In this document: piece by piece, positions 45,417 through 55,413 of the stretch
Layout of the letters: each line of letters opens with the position of its first letter
How positions within the stretch are numbered: position 1 is the stretch's first letter
Assembly: GCA_965277415.1 (NCBI GenBank)
Contig: CBDICS010000081.1
Coordinates: 83,695-147,694, forward strand
DNA from: JAHDHW01 sp965277415
Lineage (GTDB): Bacteria; Bacteroidota; Bacteroidia; Chitinophagales; Saprospiraceae
Length of the DNA: 64,000 bases
Reading direction: 5' to 3'
Position numbers and translations under genes: made by a program
The notes under the pieces: generated by a model
Seen by the model: only the letters and a program-made list of their open reading frames with translations
Databases searched by the model: none
What the model was told of the DNA's origin: nothing

Positions 45417-47179
45417 ACCTTATTTTTTTTAGAACTGATCCATACTTTGCGATTCGTAGAATAAATTTCGGATGGGTTTTTAATACTGGGCAGGTTTTAA
45501 GCTTACTCCTTTTTTGTTGCAATATTTCACATGGACAAACAACCTTTACAGATGTGACCAAAGCTGCTGGAATTGATCATCAGTTTGGAGTATTTGAAGG
45601 TTTTTTAGGTGGAGGTATTTGTGTATTGGATTTTAATAATGATACTTATGAAGACTTTTACCTGACAGGAGGTACTAATCGAGATATGCTATTTCTCAAT
45701 AATGGAGATGGGACATTTAAAAATATTATAGAAGATGCTGGTTTGGGAATGACCAAAGGGTTTATGACACAAGGTGTCGCAGGAGCAGATGTAAACCGAG
45801 ATGGTTGGATTGACTTATTTATTACAACCATTAATACCGCAGATACCAGTAAAACGATACCAAGAGCAAAAAACTTATTTTTTCTAAACAATGGCGATCA
45901 AACTTTCCGGGATGCCACGGCTGATTATGGGCTTGATCAGATGAATTCTTTTAGTACTGGTGTCAGCTTTGGAGATTTTAATGCAGATGGTTATCCAGAC
46001 GCTTATATTGGCAATTATTTTCACGATTATACAGGAGAATTGAATGAGATAAATGATGCGACCATTGTCAATGCAAATAACACGGCTAAGGGCTACCTGT
46101 TACTCAATCAAAAAGGAAAAAGGTTCAAGGATGTTTATACTGAATATGGGCTAAAGCATAAAGGTTTTGGTTTTGGAGGACTTTTCACAGATTTTGATAA
46201 TGATGGCGATCAGGATTTATTGGTCAATCATGATTTTGGATATAAAGCCAAACCAAATTATTTGCTAAGAAATGATTATCCAGAAAAGCAATTTACCTAT
46301 GTAGAAAAAGAATTAGACATGGATTTAAGAATCAATGCAATGGCCGCTGCGGTAGGAGATTATGATAATAATGGCTGGCTTGATTATTTTATCACTAATA
46401 TTCGATACAATAACTTTATGGTGAATGGAGGTGCTGACAAACCATTTGTGAATAAATCTGAAGCACTGGGCACTAAGCTTTTTAAAATTACCTGGGGAGC
46501 TAATTTTGGTGATTTTGACCATGATGGAGATTTAGATCTTTTTGCAGCGAATGGAGATTTAAACCCGAATTGTACGCCGATGAACAATTTCTATTTCGAA
46601 AACGATCAAAATAAGTTTACCGAAAGAGCAAGCTTTGTTGGCGTAAATGATTACGGTATCAGTAGAGGTTCTGTAACTTTTGATTTTGATAATGATGGCG
46701 ACCTGGATATTTTAGTGGTTAATCAAAAACCAGTATTAGCATATCCTATTCCATCAAAAACCATCCTTTATCGAAACGATACACCCCTTACTGGCAATTG
46801 GCTAAAGCTTGCTTTACAAGGTGTAAATGCGGAGGCGAATGGAATTGGTTCAAGGGTGAGGCTTGTGATAGGAGATCAGCAAATGATCAGAGAGGTCGAT
46901 GGTGGTGGTTCTAGTCATTTATCTCAAAACTCTACCATAGTTCACTTTGGATTAGGAGAATTGGAACTAGTTGATTCTATTATCGTAAAATGGACTGGAG
47001 GTAAAGAACAAATATTAATCAATCAAACAGTCAATCAATTAATAAGAATTAAAGAAGTAGGAGAGAAGAGAAAAGATGGCTTTTCATTTTTAGTTAAAGG
47101 CATATTAATCGTGCTTGGCTTGGCTTTAGTATTTTATTTTATAAAGAGGGTAAAAGTGTCTAATAATAATATTTTATGA
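45401..47179 (+). CDS. CRTAC1-type FG-GAP/ASPIC-UnbV protein with C-terminal membrane helix
   Basis: 592 aa from TTG 45401, inside the end of the haloperoxidase gene; no ATG exists before the propeller. A hydrophobic stretch (VLSLLLFCCNISHGQ) serves as signal peptide. FG-GAP repeats DFNNDTYEDFYL, DVNRDGWIDLFI, DFNADGYPDAYI, DFDNDGDQDLLV and others fill about 60-440. ASPIC/UnbV lies at about 470-555 (NGIGSRVRLVIGDQ, VHFGLGELELVDSIIVKW). Unlike the 40729 protein it ends with a transmembrane helix (LVKGILIVLGLALVFYFIK). It is probably an exported, inner-membrane-tethered protein. It is coupled to galK by an ATGA overlap. Confidence 0.85.
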   Translation: MEKKLNLIFFRTDPYFAIRRINFGWVFNTGQVLSLLLFCCNISHGQTTFTDVTKAAGIDHQFGVFEGFLGGGICVLDFNNDTYEDFYLTGGTNRDMLFLNNGDGTFKNIIEDAGLGMTKGFMTQGVAGADVNRDGWIDLFITTINTADTSKTIPRAKNLFFLNNGDQTFRDATADYGLDQMNSFSTGVSFGDFNADGYPDAYIGNYFHDYTGELNEINDATIVNANNTAKGYLLLNQKGKRFKDVYTEYGLKHKGFGFGGLFTDFDNDGDQDLLVNHDFGYKAKPNYLLRNDYPEKQFTYVEKELDMDLRINAMAAAVGDYDNNGWLDYFITNIRYNNFMVNGGADKPFVNKSEALGTKLFKITWGANFGDFDHDGDLDLFAANGDLNPNCTPMNNFYFENDQNKFTERASFVGVNDYGISRGSVTFDFDNDGDLDILVVNQKPVLAYPIPSKTILYRNDTPLTGNWLKLALQGVNAEANGIGSRVRLVIGDQQMIREVDGGGSSHLSQNSTIVHFGLGELELVDSIIVKWTGGKEQILINQTVNQLIRIKEVGEKRKDGFSFLVKGILIVLGLALVFYFIKRVKVSNNNIL

Positions 47180-48321
47180 TCGAAGAAATAAAACAAAAAT
47201 ATAAAAATGAATATGGAGAAGTACCTCTTTTAATAAAGGCACCTGGACGAATAAATCTTATAGGTGAACATACTGATTATAATAATGGTTTTGTAATGCC
47301 AGCTTCTATAGATAAGGCTATGTATTTTGCTATTGGAAAAACAGCCGGACAAAAGAGCATTCAGGTTCAGGCTGCAAATTATAATGAAGTGATTACACTT
47401 GGAAATGGAAGAAGCGATAAAGATCCTTCCTGGTCAAATTATCTAAAAGCCATTGTGCAAATATTGAAAGAAAGAGGACTGGAACTCGAAGGAATTAATT
47501 GCATCTTCGGTGGAGATATTCCAATTGGTGCTGGCCTTTCTTCCTCCGCAGCTTTATGTTGTGGTTTTATTTTTGGAATTTCGACTCTATTGAAAATAAA
47601 GATTTCAAAAGAAGAAATTGCTATTATCGCACAAGAAGCAGAACATCGTATTGGACTCAATTGTGGCTTAATGGATCAGTATGCAGTCCTATTTGGAAAA
47701 AAAGATCATGTCTTTCGATTAGATTGTAAAAATTTGGAATACCAGTATTTTCCAATGCAATTAAAGTCCCATTCTCTGATCTTGATTGATTCTAAAATTG
47801 AACATCAATTGGAAGGGACACCTTATAATGATCGACGAGAATCTTGTGAACGAGTGGTGAAAATAATCGCTTCTAAATATCCTGAAATAAAATCATTGCG
47901 GGATGTCACTATAGAAAAATTAAACGAGTTTGAAAATGAAATAAATGCATTGGATTTTATTCGTGCTAAATATGTGTTGGATGAAAATAATAGAGTCCGA
48001 CAAATGATGGTTGCCCTGAAAGAAGAGAAGCTTTCTGAAGCTGGAGTGATTTTGTTTCGTGGACATCAAGCCCTGAGTGAAGAATATAATGTGAGTTTAC
48101 CTGAAATGGATTTATTAGTTAGCCTCGCTAAAAAGGAAAAGTCAATCCTAGGTGCAAGAATGATGGGGGGCGGTTTTGGAGGCTGCACGATCAACCTCAT
48201 TGAAAATAAAGATAAAGAGCTTGTGCTGAAAAGAATTCAAGCTGAATACCTTAGAGCAACAGGAAATCAATCAGAATACTATATTGTTCAAATTGAAAAT
48301 GGTTTGGAATTAGTTGAGTGA
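47176..48321 (+). CDS. galK: Galactokinase
   Basis: 381 aa, standard GHMP kinase. Substrate motif GRINLIGEHTDYNNGFVMP, ATP loop IPIGAGLSSSAALCC, and C-terminal ARMMGGGFGGCTIN. It phosphorylates galactose to galactose 1-phosphate (Leloir pathway, cytoplasm). The start ATG overlaps the previous stop (ATGA), so it is in the operon with susCD and the galactosidases. Confidence 0.97.
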   Translation: MIEEIKQKYKNEYGEVPLLIKAPGRINLIGEHTDYNNGFVMPASIDKAMYFAIGKTAGQKSIQVQAANYNEVITLGNGRSDKDPSWSNYLKAIVQILKERGLELEGINCIFGGDIPIGAGLSSSAALCCGFIFGISTLLKIKISKEEIAIIAQEAEHRIGLNCGLMDQYAVLFGKKDHVFRLDCKNLEYQYFPMQLKSHSLILIDSKIEHQLEGTPYNDRRESCERVVKIIASKYPEIKSLRDVTIEKLNEFENEINALDFIRAKYVLDENNRVRQMMVALKEEKLSEAGVILFRGHQALSEEYNVSLPEMDLLVSLAKKEKSILGARMMGGGFGGCTINLIENKDKELVLKRIQAEYLRATGNQSEYYIVQIENGLELVE

Positions 48322-48395
48322 TTCTCTATCTCCAAGACGTACATGCCTTTTAAAATAAGGTCTTTGTCAAAGAACGAAAATAAAAAAGCAAATCA

Positions 48396-50609
48396 ATGAA
48401 TCGGTACATTCTAAGTCTCCTTTTAAGTTTTTTAGTACTAAGTTTAATAGCTCAAGGTATCATCACGATTCCAATTGAAAGCAAAGACTATTCATTGGTG
48501 ATGCAGACTGATGCTTCTAATCGTTTGCATAATATTTATTTTGGTAAAAAACTAAAGGACTCCTTAGACTACACCTTAATTGCTCAACAACTACGGTATA
48601 ATGGTACTAATGAAGATGACTTTAATATGGCTTATACGCCGAGTGGTACATGGAATATTGCAGAACCAGCACTTCAGGTTTTACACCATGATGGTAATAC
48701 ATCTACCGAATTAGAATACTTACATCATGCGACTCAAATATTAGAAGACAATGTTTTATTGACAAATATTGATTTAATCGATCCTTTATATAAAACTGCG
48801 GTTCGGTTGATGTTTAAAGTTTATCAAAATGAAAATGTCTTTGAACAATGGGCGATTATCAAAAATGGAGAAAGACAAGCGATTGAATTAAAAAAATACG
48901 CTTCTGCAAATTTATACTTTAGGAATAAAGATTTCTTTCTTACCCAATATCATGGCTCTTGGGCAACCGAGATGCAAGTAGAAACCCATAAATTAACTGC
49001 CGGAATAAAAGTGCTGGATTCTAAACTTGGAGCACGAGCTAACCTGTATGCACCGCCTACATTTATGCTGTCATTTGATGAAGTAGCTAAGGAAGAATCT
49101 GGAAAAGTATTGCTGGCAAATTTAGCCTGGTCTGGCAATTATCGATTTGATTTTGAAAGAGACCGATATAAAAACTTAAGGTTAATTGCAGGTGCAAATG
49201 CGCATGCTGGAGCATATCAATTGGCAATAAATGAATCTTTCGAAACTCCACATTTTATATATGCCTATTCTGAAAATGGAGTAGGGGAGGCGAGTAGAAA
49301 TATGCAGCGTTGGGCAAGGAAATTTCGGATATGGAATGGTCAGGGAGAACGCTTAACCTTACTTAATAATTGGGAAGCTACTTACTTTGATTTTGATGAA
49401 GATAAATTAGTAGACTTATTTGATGGCGCCAAAAATCTTGGTGTTGATCTATTCCTTTTAGACGATGGTTGGTTTGCCAATAAGTATCCTCGAAATGATG
49501 ATAAAGCAGGCTTAGGAGATTGGCAGGAGAATCGAAAAAAACTACCAAATGGATTGGGCCACCTGGTGAAAGAAGCGACGAATAAAGGAATAAAATTTGG
49601 CATTTGGATTGAACCCGAAATGGTAAACCCCAAAAGTGAATTGTATGAAAATCATAAAGATTGGGTAATTCGACAAGCCAATAGAAAAGAATATTACTAT
49701 CGAAATCAATTGGTATTGGATATGTCAAACCCAGAGGTACAACTACACGTCTATAGTGTTTTTAATAATATACTCTCTGAAAACCCTGATATCGCTTATG
49801 TCAAATGGGATTGTAATTCAATCATTTATAATGCGCATTCGGAATATTTATCTACAAGAGGTCTGCCGCAGTCTCATCTTTATATCGAATATGTAAGGGG
49901 CTTGTATAAAGTATTGGAAAGAGTAAGAGTTAAATATCCTAAAGTACCGATCATGCTTTGTTCGGGCGGTGGTGGCCGAATTGATTATGGTGCTTTGCAA
50001 TACTTTACTGAATTTTGGCCAAGTGATAATACAGCACCAGTTGATCGAGTATTTATGCATTGGGAATATTCACATTTTTATCCGGCGATTGCGATGTGTG
50101 CACATGTGACGGAATGGGATCGAAATGCTAGCATTAAATACCGTACGGATGTAGCGTCCATGGGTAAACTGGGTTTTGATATTGATGTTGAGGACTTGAG
50201 TGCTGATGATCTGAAATTTTGCCAAACGGCAGTGGTGAATTATAATGCTTTCAAATCTGTCATTTGGCATGGAGAACAATATCGCTTGCAAAGTCCTTAT
50301 GATCATCCTTTTGCTAGTTTTCAATATGTTGATGAAAAACAGAAAAAATCTATTGTCTTTTCTTATCTGGTTACAAATAAATACGATACCAATTATTCTT
50401 TTGAGCCCGTTTTACTTAAAGGACTTGATCCCAATAAGCAATACAAAATCAAGGAAATAAATTTATATCCAGGGACAAGATCTCCAGTCGATGAATCACT
50501 GGTATATTCAGGAGACTTTTTGATGAAAGTAGGATTTAATCCAGATGTATCAGCTCAAAGAAAAAGTGTTATTCTTGAGATTAATGAAATAGAAGCTGAT
50601 CAAAAATAA
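48396..50609 (+). CDS. Alpha-galactosidase, GH36 family
   Basis: 737 aa with a signal peptide (MNRYILSLLLSFLVLSLIAQ), so it is periplasmic or exported. The N-terminal beta-supersandwich is followed by the TIM barrel from about 320 (NNWEATYFDF, FLLDDGWFA). The catalytic nucleophile is Asp472 in YVKWDCN, and the acid/base Asp544 is in WPSDNTAPVDR; CSGGGGRIDYGAL lies between. It cleaves alpha-1,6 or related galactosides such as raffinose-type sugars or galactomannan branches. It lies five bases upstream of the beta-galactosidase gene. Confidence 0.95.
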   Translation: MNRYILSLLLSFLVLSLIAQGIITIPIESKDYSLVMQTDASNRLHNIYFGKKLKDSLDYTLIAQQLRYNGTNEDDFNMAYTPSGTWNIAEPALQVLHHDGNTSTELEYLHHATQILEDNVLLTNIDLIDPLYKTAVRLMFKVYQNENVFEQWAIIKNGERQAIELKKYASANLYFRNKDFFLTQYHGSWATEMQVETHKLTAGIKVLDSKLGARANLYAPPTFMLSFDEVAKEESGKVLLANLAWSGNYRFDFERDRYKNLRLIAGANAHAGAYQLAINESFETPHFIYAYSENGVGEASRNMQRWARKFRIWNGQGERLTLLNNWEATYFDFDEDKLVDLFDGAKNLGVDLFLLDDGWFANKYPRNDDKAGLGDWQENRKKLPNGLGHLVKEATNKGIKFGIWIEPEMVNPKSELYENHKDWVIRQANRKEYYYRNQLVLDMSNPEVQLHVYSVFNNILSENPDIAYVKWDCNSIIYNAHSEYLSTRGLPQSHLYIEYVRGLYKVLERVRVKYPKVPIMLCSGGGGRIDYGALQYFTEFWPSDNTAPVDRVFMHWEYSHFYPAIAMCAHVTEWDRNASIKYRTDVASMGKLGFDIDVEDLSADDLKFCQTAVVNYNAFKSVIWHGEQYRLQSPYDHPFASFQYVDEKQKKSIVFSYLVTNKYDTNYSFEPVLLKGLDPNKQYKIKEINLYPGTRSPVDESLVYSGDFLMKVGFNPDVSAQRKSVILEINEIEADQK

Positions 50610-50614
50610 AACCA

Positions 50615-53600
50615 ATGCATAGGAATGTATCCCAAAGAAATAAGGTCGAGCCTTATGACTTAAATTGGTTAGAAAACCCTAGAGCCTTTAACATTGGTCA
50701 GGTAAAACCCCATTCGAGCTTTACACCTTTTTCGAGTATTGAGGATTTGTTTATAAAAAAGAGAGCCGACTCTGAATGGGTGAAAAGTTTAAATGGAAGA
50801 TGGAAATTCAATTGGGTAAGGAATCCAGCAGATCGACCTCTGGATTTTTATAAAAATGATTTTGATGTATCAGAATGGAAGGATATTGAAGTACCTTCCA
50901 ATTGGGAATTAAAAGGCTATGGAATACCTATCTATGTCAATGACCGTTATCCATTTCCAAAAAATCCACCCTATGTCCCGAAAGACTATAATCCGGTGGG
51001 ATCTTATAAAAGAACATTTACGATTGATGATAAGTGGAAAGACCGAGAAATATTTATTCAATTTGGCGCAGTAAAATCTGCAGCCTATTTTTGGTTGAAT
51101 GGCGTTTTTATTGGGTATAACCAAGATTCGAAAACACCGATAGAATTTAATATTACTCCTTATTTGGTGACAGGAGAAAACAACATCTCCGTAGAAGTCT
51201 TTCGGTGGTCCGATGGTGCGTATTTAGAATGCCAGGATTTTTGGAGATTGAGTGGGATGGAGCGGGAAGTCTTTTTATTTTCTAGGCCAAAAATTCATAT
51301 CCGCGATTTTTTTGTAAAAGCAGAATTGGAAAATGATTATCAAGATGCCTGCCTAAGTATTGATGTCGAATTGGCGAATCACCCTCCTGAGAAAGATGCA
51401 GCAATTTATACGATTGAGTTTCAGCTATTTGATGAAAATCAGGAAATAGTACAACAGGGTAGTCAAAAGATAAGCCTACTAAAAAGTGAACCGATTACTT
51501 GTTCATTTTCAGAAAAAATAAAAAAACCAGAACCGTGGACTGCTGAGACGCCCAACCTTTATCAATTAGCTCTAATTTTAAAAAATGAAAATAATGATAC
51601 GCAGGAAGTTATTGGATGTAAAGTTGGGTTTCGAAAAATAGAAATAAAAAATGGCCAACTACTAGTCAATGGTATCGCAGTCACGATGAAAGGAGTCAAT
51701 AGACATGAACACGATGAAGTCAATGGGCATGTGATAGATGAAGCAAGTATGCTTAAGGATATTGAGCTGATGAAACTTAATAATATTAATGCCGTTCGTT
51801 CGAGCCATTATCCCAATCATTATCGCTGGTATGAATACTGTGATGAATATGGGCTATATGTTATTGATGAAGCAAATATTGAAGCACATGGAATGGGGGC
51901 TTGTTTTCAAAAACCATTTGATGCAACAGTACATACGTCTGCGCTACCCGCCTTTGAAGGAGCGCATTTAGACCGAGTCGAAAGAATGTTGGAACGATCT
52001 AAGAATCATGCCTGCATCATCATCTGGTCCTTAGGCAATGAAGCTGGAAATGGACGAAATATGCGAAAAGCTTATGATTGGGTAAAAGCTAGGGATACCT
52101 CTAGACCTAGTCAATATGAGCAAGCTGGAGAAGCAGATAATACCGATATCGTTTGTCCAATGTATCCGAAAATAGAAACGATCAAGGACTATGCGGAACG
52201 AACTACAGATCGACCATTGATCATGTGTGAATATGCGCATGCGATGGGCAATAGTGTTGGGAATTTACAAGATTATTGGGATGTCATTGATCAATACCCT
52301 AACCTGCAAGGTGGCTTTATTTGGGATTGGGTAGATCAGGGATTATTAGCTAAAACAGAAACTGGAGAAAGCTATTGGAAATATGGAGGAGACTTTGGAG
52401 ATTCCAGTGTGCCTAGTGATAATAATTTTTGTATAAATGGATTGCTGCTCCCGGATCGGACTCCACATCCTGCACTATATGAAGTAAAAAAGGTTTATCA
52501 AAATATCAAAGTAGAAGTACTCGATATAGAGCAAGGACATTTTTTAATCAAGAACCAATTTGATTTTATTGACTTAGCCAATATTAATTTGATTTGGGAG
52601 ATTCAAGAAGAAGGAATAACTATTGTACAAGGAGTCGAAAAACAATTAGATATTCGCCCCAAAGCCAGCCAGCTAGTCATTATTCCATTTGACTTTAAAA
52701 AGAAAAAAGGGGCTTCCTATTTTATAAACTTTTATTTCAGAACAAAGCAGGATCAGAACTTGATTCCTGGAGATTATGAAATCGCAAAAGAACAATTCTC
52801 TATTTTTATAGAAGAGGCGATTAACAGGAGTGACTATAAAGCAACAAATCTTTCTGAAGCATTAGACTTGAATATTTCCGAAGACAATTATACGATAGAA
52901 GGTACAAATTTTACGATTGCTATTTCGAAAAAAACAGGTACAATTAAAAGCTATCGTTCTAATGGAATCGAATTGATACATAATGGGCCAAGGCCGAATT
53001 TTTGGCGCGCACCTACAGACAATGACTTAGGGAATTTAATGTTTTTGCGATTGAAAGATTGGAAAACAGCCAGCGAGAATCAAGAACTTATTTCAGTAAG
53101 CTATCGGAAAGTAGACCGCAATGAAATTCATTTTCTAACACTGTTTCACTTGGATGGTGTTGATCTTGATTATGAGATGATTCATAAGGTTTATTCGGAT
53201 GGGCGAATTCAAGTATCTGGTCGTTTTTTGGAAACACAAGCAGAAGAACTACCAGAATTGCCACGATTTGGAATGACATTAGAACTACCCCCTTCATTTG
53301 AACATATAAAATGGTATGGTCGTGGACCACATGAAAACTATTGCGACAGAAAAACAAGCGCCTTTATTGGAGCATACGAAAGTACAGTAGCGGAGCAATA
53401 CCATCCTTATATTCGACCACAAGAAAATGGCAATAAAACAGAAACCCGGTGCCTTAGTTTAAGCAATGAAAAAGGGCAAGGCTTGACTTTTATCGGTGTG
53501 CCTATGTTTGATTTTTGCGCTCAAAAATATTCCCTTGCCGATTTTGATTTGGGTGATGAAGCAAGCCCATTTAAACATACTTACGATTTAATCCCAAAAG

Positions 53601-53734
53601 ACTTTATTACTTTACATATCGACTTAGGGCAAATGGGCATAGGCGGAGATGATAGTTGGGGCGCACACACCCATGATCAATATAAATTGTTTTATAAAGC
53701 TTATAGATTTCAGTTAATCCTTTTTTGCCACTGA
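50615..53734 (+). CDS. lacZ: Beta-galactosidase, GH2 family (LacZ-like)
   Basis: 1039 aa, the full LacZ five-domain length. It shows ENPRAFNIGQVKPHSSF near the start, the jelly-roll domain (VPSNWELKGYGIPIY), acid/base Glu476 in WSLGNEAGNG and nucleophile Glu539 in MCEYAHAMGNS, then FWRAPTDNDLG and the C-terminal Bgal small chain region. No signal peptide is seen, so a cytoplasmic location is likely, unlike the GH36 enzyme. It releases beta-linked galactose for GalK. Its 3' end overlaps the convergent pgsA by 21 bases. Confidence 0.95.
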   Translation: MHRNVSQRNKVEPYDLNWLENPRAFNIGQVKPHSSFTPFSSIEDLFIKKRADSEWVKSLNGRWKFNWVRNPADRPLDFYKNDFDVSEWKDIEVPSNWELKGYGIPIYVNDRYPFPKNPPYVPKDYNPVGSYKRTFTIDDKWKDREIFIQFGAVKSAAYFWLNGVFIGYNQDSKTPIEFNITPYLVTGENNISVEVFRWSDGAYLECQDFWRLSGMEREVFLFSRPKIHIRDFFVKAELENDYQDACLSIDVELANHPPEKDAAIYTIEFQLFDENQEIVQQGSQKISLLKSEPITCSFSEKIKKPEPWTAETPNLYQLALILKNENNDTQEVIGCKVGFRKIEIKNGQLLVNGIAVTMKGVNRHEHDEVNGHVIDEASMLKDIELMKLNNINAVRSSHYPNHYRWYEYCDEYGLYVIDEANIEAHGMGACFQKPFDATVHTSALPAFEGAHLDRVERMLERSKNHACIIIWSLGNEAGNGRNMRKAYDWVKARDTSRPSQYEQAGEADNTDIVCPMYPKIETIKDYAERTTDRPLIMCEYAHAMGNSVGNLQDYWDVIDQYPNLQGGFIWDWVDQGLLAKTETGESYWKYGGDFGDSSVPSDNNFCINGLLLPDRTPHPALYEVKKVYQNIKVEVLDIEQGHFLIKNQFDFIDLANINLIWEIQEEGITIVQGVEKQLDIRPKASQLVIIPFDFKKKKGASYFINFYFRTKQDQNLIPGDYEIAKEQFSIFIEEAINRSDYKATNLSEALDLNISEDNYTIEGTNFTIAISKKTGTIKSYRSNGIELIHNGPRPNFWRAPTDNDLGNLMFLRLKDWKTASENQELISVSYRKVDRNEIHFLTLFHLDGVDLDYEMIHKVYSDGRIQVSGRFLETQAEELPELPRFGMTLELPPSFEHIKWYGRGPHENYCDRKTSAFIGAYESTVAEQYHPYIRPQENGNKTETRCLSLSNEKGQGLTFIGVPMFDFCAQKYSLADFDLGDEASPFKHTYDLIPKDFITLHIDLGQMGIGGDDSWGAHTHDQYKLFYKAYRFQLILFCH

Positions 53735-54304
53735 CAAATGCTTCCAATTATTAGAAAAGAAACTCCAGCCAGATTGCAATGTAAAAACTACTGAAGCAGT
53801 CAACATAGCATATAGAACAAAGTCTGCCCAAGGAGCAAATTGCATATTTCCGTAATACCGAAACATAAAAATAAAATAAGCGACCGGTAAAGTTATAAAT
53901 TGAATGGTAGTCTTTACCTTGCCTGAATAAGTAGCAGCTGAAACTATGGGTTGTGCTTTTACTAAGAAAATAAGCCGAATAACCGTGATCAATACTTCTC
54001 TTAAGAAAATAGGAACCACCCACCAAAATGAATACACATTCAAATGAGTAAGCGAAGAAAGAACAATAAAAGAACCTAATACAATAATCTTATCAGCAAT
54101 TGGGTCAAGTATTTTCCCAAATTCGGTAACTAAATTGTACTTACGTGCATACCAACCGTCTAGAAAATCTGTCGCCCCAGCAATAATAAAAAGGACTGCG
54201 GCTAATACTCGACCATTGAAATCTTCATTTAACATCAATATCGGGATAATAATGCCTAAAATGACTCTTAATATTGTCAGTATAATTGGAATGTTCATGC
54301 TCAA
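53714..54304 (-). CDS. pgsA: CDP-diacylglycerol--glycerol-3-phosphate 3-phosphatidyltransferase
   Basis: 196 aa integral membrane enzyme. The CDP-alcohol phosphotransferase signature is complete: D46-x2-D49-G50-x2-A53-R54-x8-G63-x3-D67-x3-D71 in DFLDGWYARKYNLVTEFGKI (then LDPIAD). It makes phosphatidylglycerophosphate in phospholipid synthesis. Four to six membrane helices follow. It is convergent with lacZ, overlapping its end, with no terminator between them. Confidence 0.93.
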   Translation of the reverse strand: MSMNIPIILTILRVILGIIIPILMLNEDFNGRVLAAVLFIIAGATDFLDGWYARKYNLVTEFGKILDPIADKIIVLGSFIVLSSLTHLNVYSFWWVVPIFLREVLITVIRLIFLVKAQPIVSAATYSGKVKTTIQFITLPVAYFIFMFRYYGNMQFAPWADFVLYAMLTASVVFTLQSGWSFFSNNWKHLSVAKKD

Positions 54305-54403
54305 TAGTTATTTCAACCATAAATGTAAAGAACTATAGTTAAATAATAGAATTAATCAAATTGTTAAAAGGAATGATAAGGTTTTAGGACAATTTCAGTA
54401 TTA

Positions 54404-54480
54404 GAACGGGTTTAAATTTTATTCATTTGGCTGCAAAAGCTCACTTTAAGAACCTTCAGTAGTAAACCTTAAACCCGTTC
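54404..54480. repeat. 77-bp hairpin with GAACGGGTTTAA ends
   Basis: The outer arms GAACGGGTTTAA and TTAAACCCGTTC are perfect inverted repeats with weaker pairing inside. The GTTTAAA-type end resembles the 161-bp element at 20110 (CCTGTTTAAA). It sits in the 387-base gap after pgsA. Confidence 0.65.
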
Positions 54481-54547
54481 AAAAGCTGCTAATAGATTAG
54501 GTCCGGTCTATAAAACCAAGGAAATCTTTGAAATAATCACTAAATTT

Positions 54548-54584
54548 AGGGACAAGGAGTGTATATCATTGATAAACTGTCCCT
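54548..54584. repeat. Small inverted repeat AGGGACA/TGTCCCT
   Basis: Seven-base perfect arms with a 23-base loop. The right arm word TGTCCCTT also ends the 163-bp hairpin at 35068, so this may be a remnant of a related element. Confidence 0.4.
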
Positions 54585-54691
54585 TGACCATACAGCCATT
54601 TTTAAACAACTTCTATACTGACCTTGATTGGTTTTGGACTCCCCAAACCGCTTCGCGTCAGGTATATTTATAAAAGATAAAATATCAAAAA

Positions 54692-55354
54692 ATGAAGATT
54701 AAAAACATAGTAGCATACCTGTTGTTTCTAGTAATAATAGCTGTTCAAAGCTGTGAAAGCACCCCCAGGAATAATAATGAACCAGATCAAGCAGTAAAAG
54801 AAAGCCCCAAAAAGCCGGTTGAAAAAAACGAGCCAGCTCCAAAGCCGGTTGAAAAAGATCTAGCAGAGCGTAAAGAAGCAGAAATTGGAAAAGCGGCAAA
54901 GAACAACTTTGAAAAAGTGATAAGAGATGTAGAAAAGATTGATTATGTTCTGAAAAAGTATGAAGAACTAGAAGCAAAAGATAACTTTTTGGAGGATAGA
55001 ATAGAAGCAGCTAATGAACGAAGAACTATAAGAGGGAAGGAACTAATTCCTCAATTAAAGATATCAAAAATAGAGAAGATTAGGCGAGCATCTATAAAAG
55101 GAACAAAAGATTTGGGGAATAGACTATATGAAAGAGCAGAGGTTGAATCATGGGAGATGAAGAATGAATCAGAAGCAAAAAGTACTTTTAAAGAAATAGA
55201 TAAACTGTCTCAGTCAACTAGTTGGGAAGATATCAGTAAATCTCCAATTACATGTTTTAGAGTCAGAAATGAAATAATTTTTATTACACCTGGAGGCTTC
55301 TATATGTTGGATAAAGTATCAAAAATTAAGAACTTTTTTGAAGAGAATTTATGA
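54692..55354 (+). CDS. Hypothetical lipoprotein with charged coiled-coil region
   Basis: 220 aa, not recognised. The signal ends IAVQSCESTP (lipobox, Cys near 21). A proline/lysine/glutamate linker with a direct repeat (KKPVEKNEPAP, KPVEKD) follows, then a long highly charged helical stretch (residues about 60-180). The C-terminal ITCFRVRNEIIFITPGGFYM could be a small folded unit. It is the first gene of the accessory region. It may be attached to the outer membrane facing the periplasm. Confidence 0.65.
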   Translation: MKIKNIVAYLLFLVIIAVQSCESTPRNNNEPDQAVKESPKKPVEKNEPAPKPVEKDLAERKEAEIGKAAKNNFEKVIRDVEKIDYVLKKYEELEAKDNFLEDRIEAANERRTIRGKELIPQLKISKIEKIRRASIKGTKDLGNRLYERAEVESWEMKNESEAKSTFKEIDKLSQSTSWEDISKSPITCFRVRNEIIFITPGGFYMLDKVSKIKNFFEENL

Positions 55355-55413
55355 GGTTTCTAAATTTGGCACAATTCAAAAAAGTAAAAAGTAAATTAAA
55401 ACCAAATCCTTAA

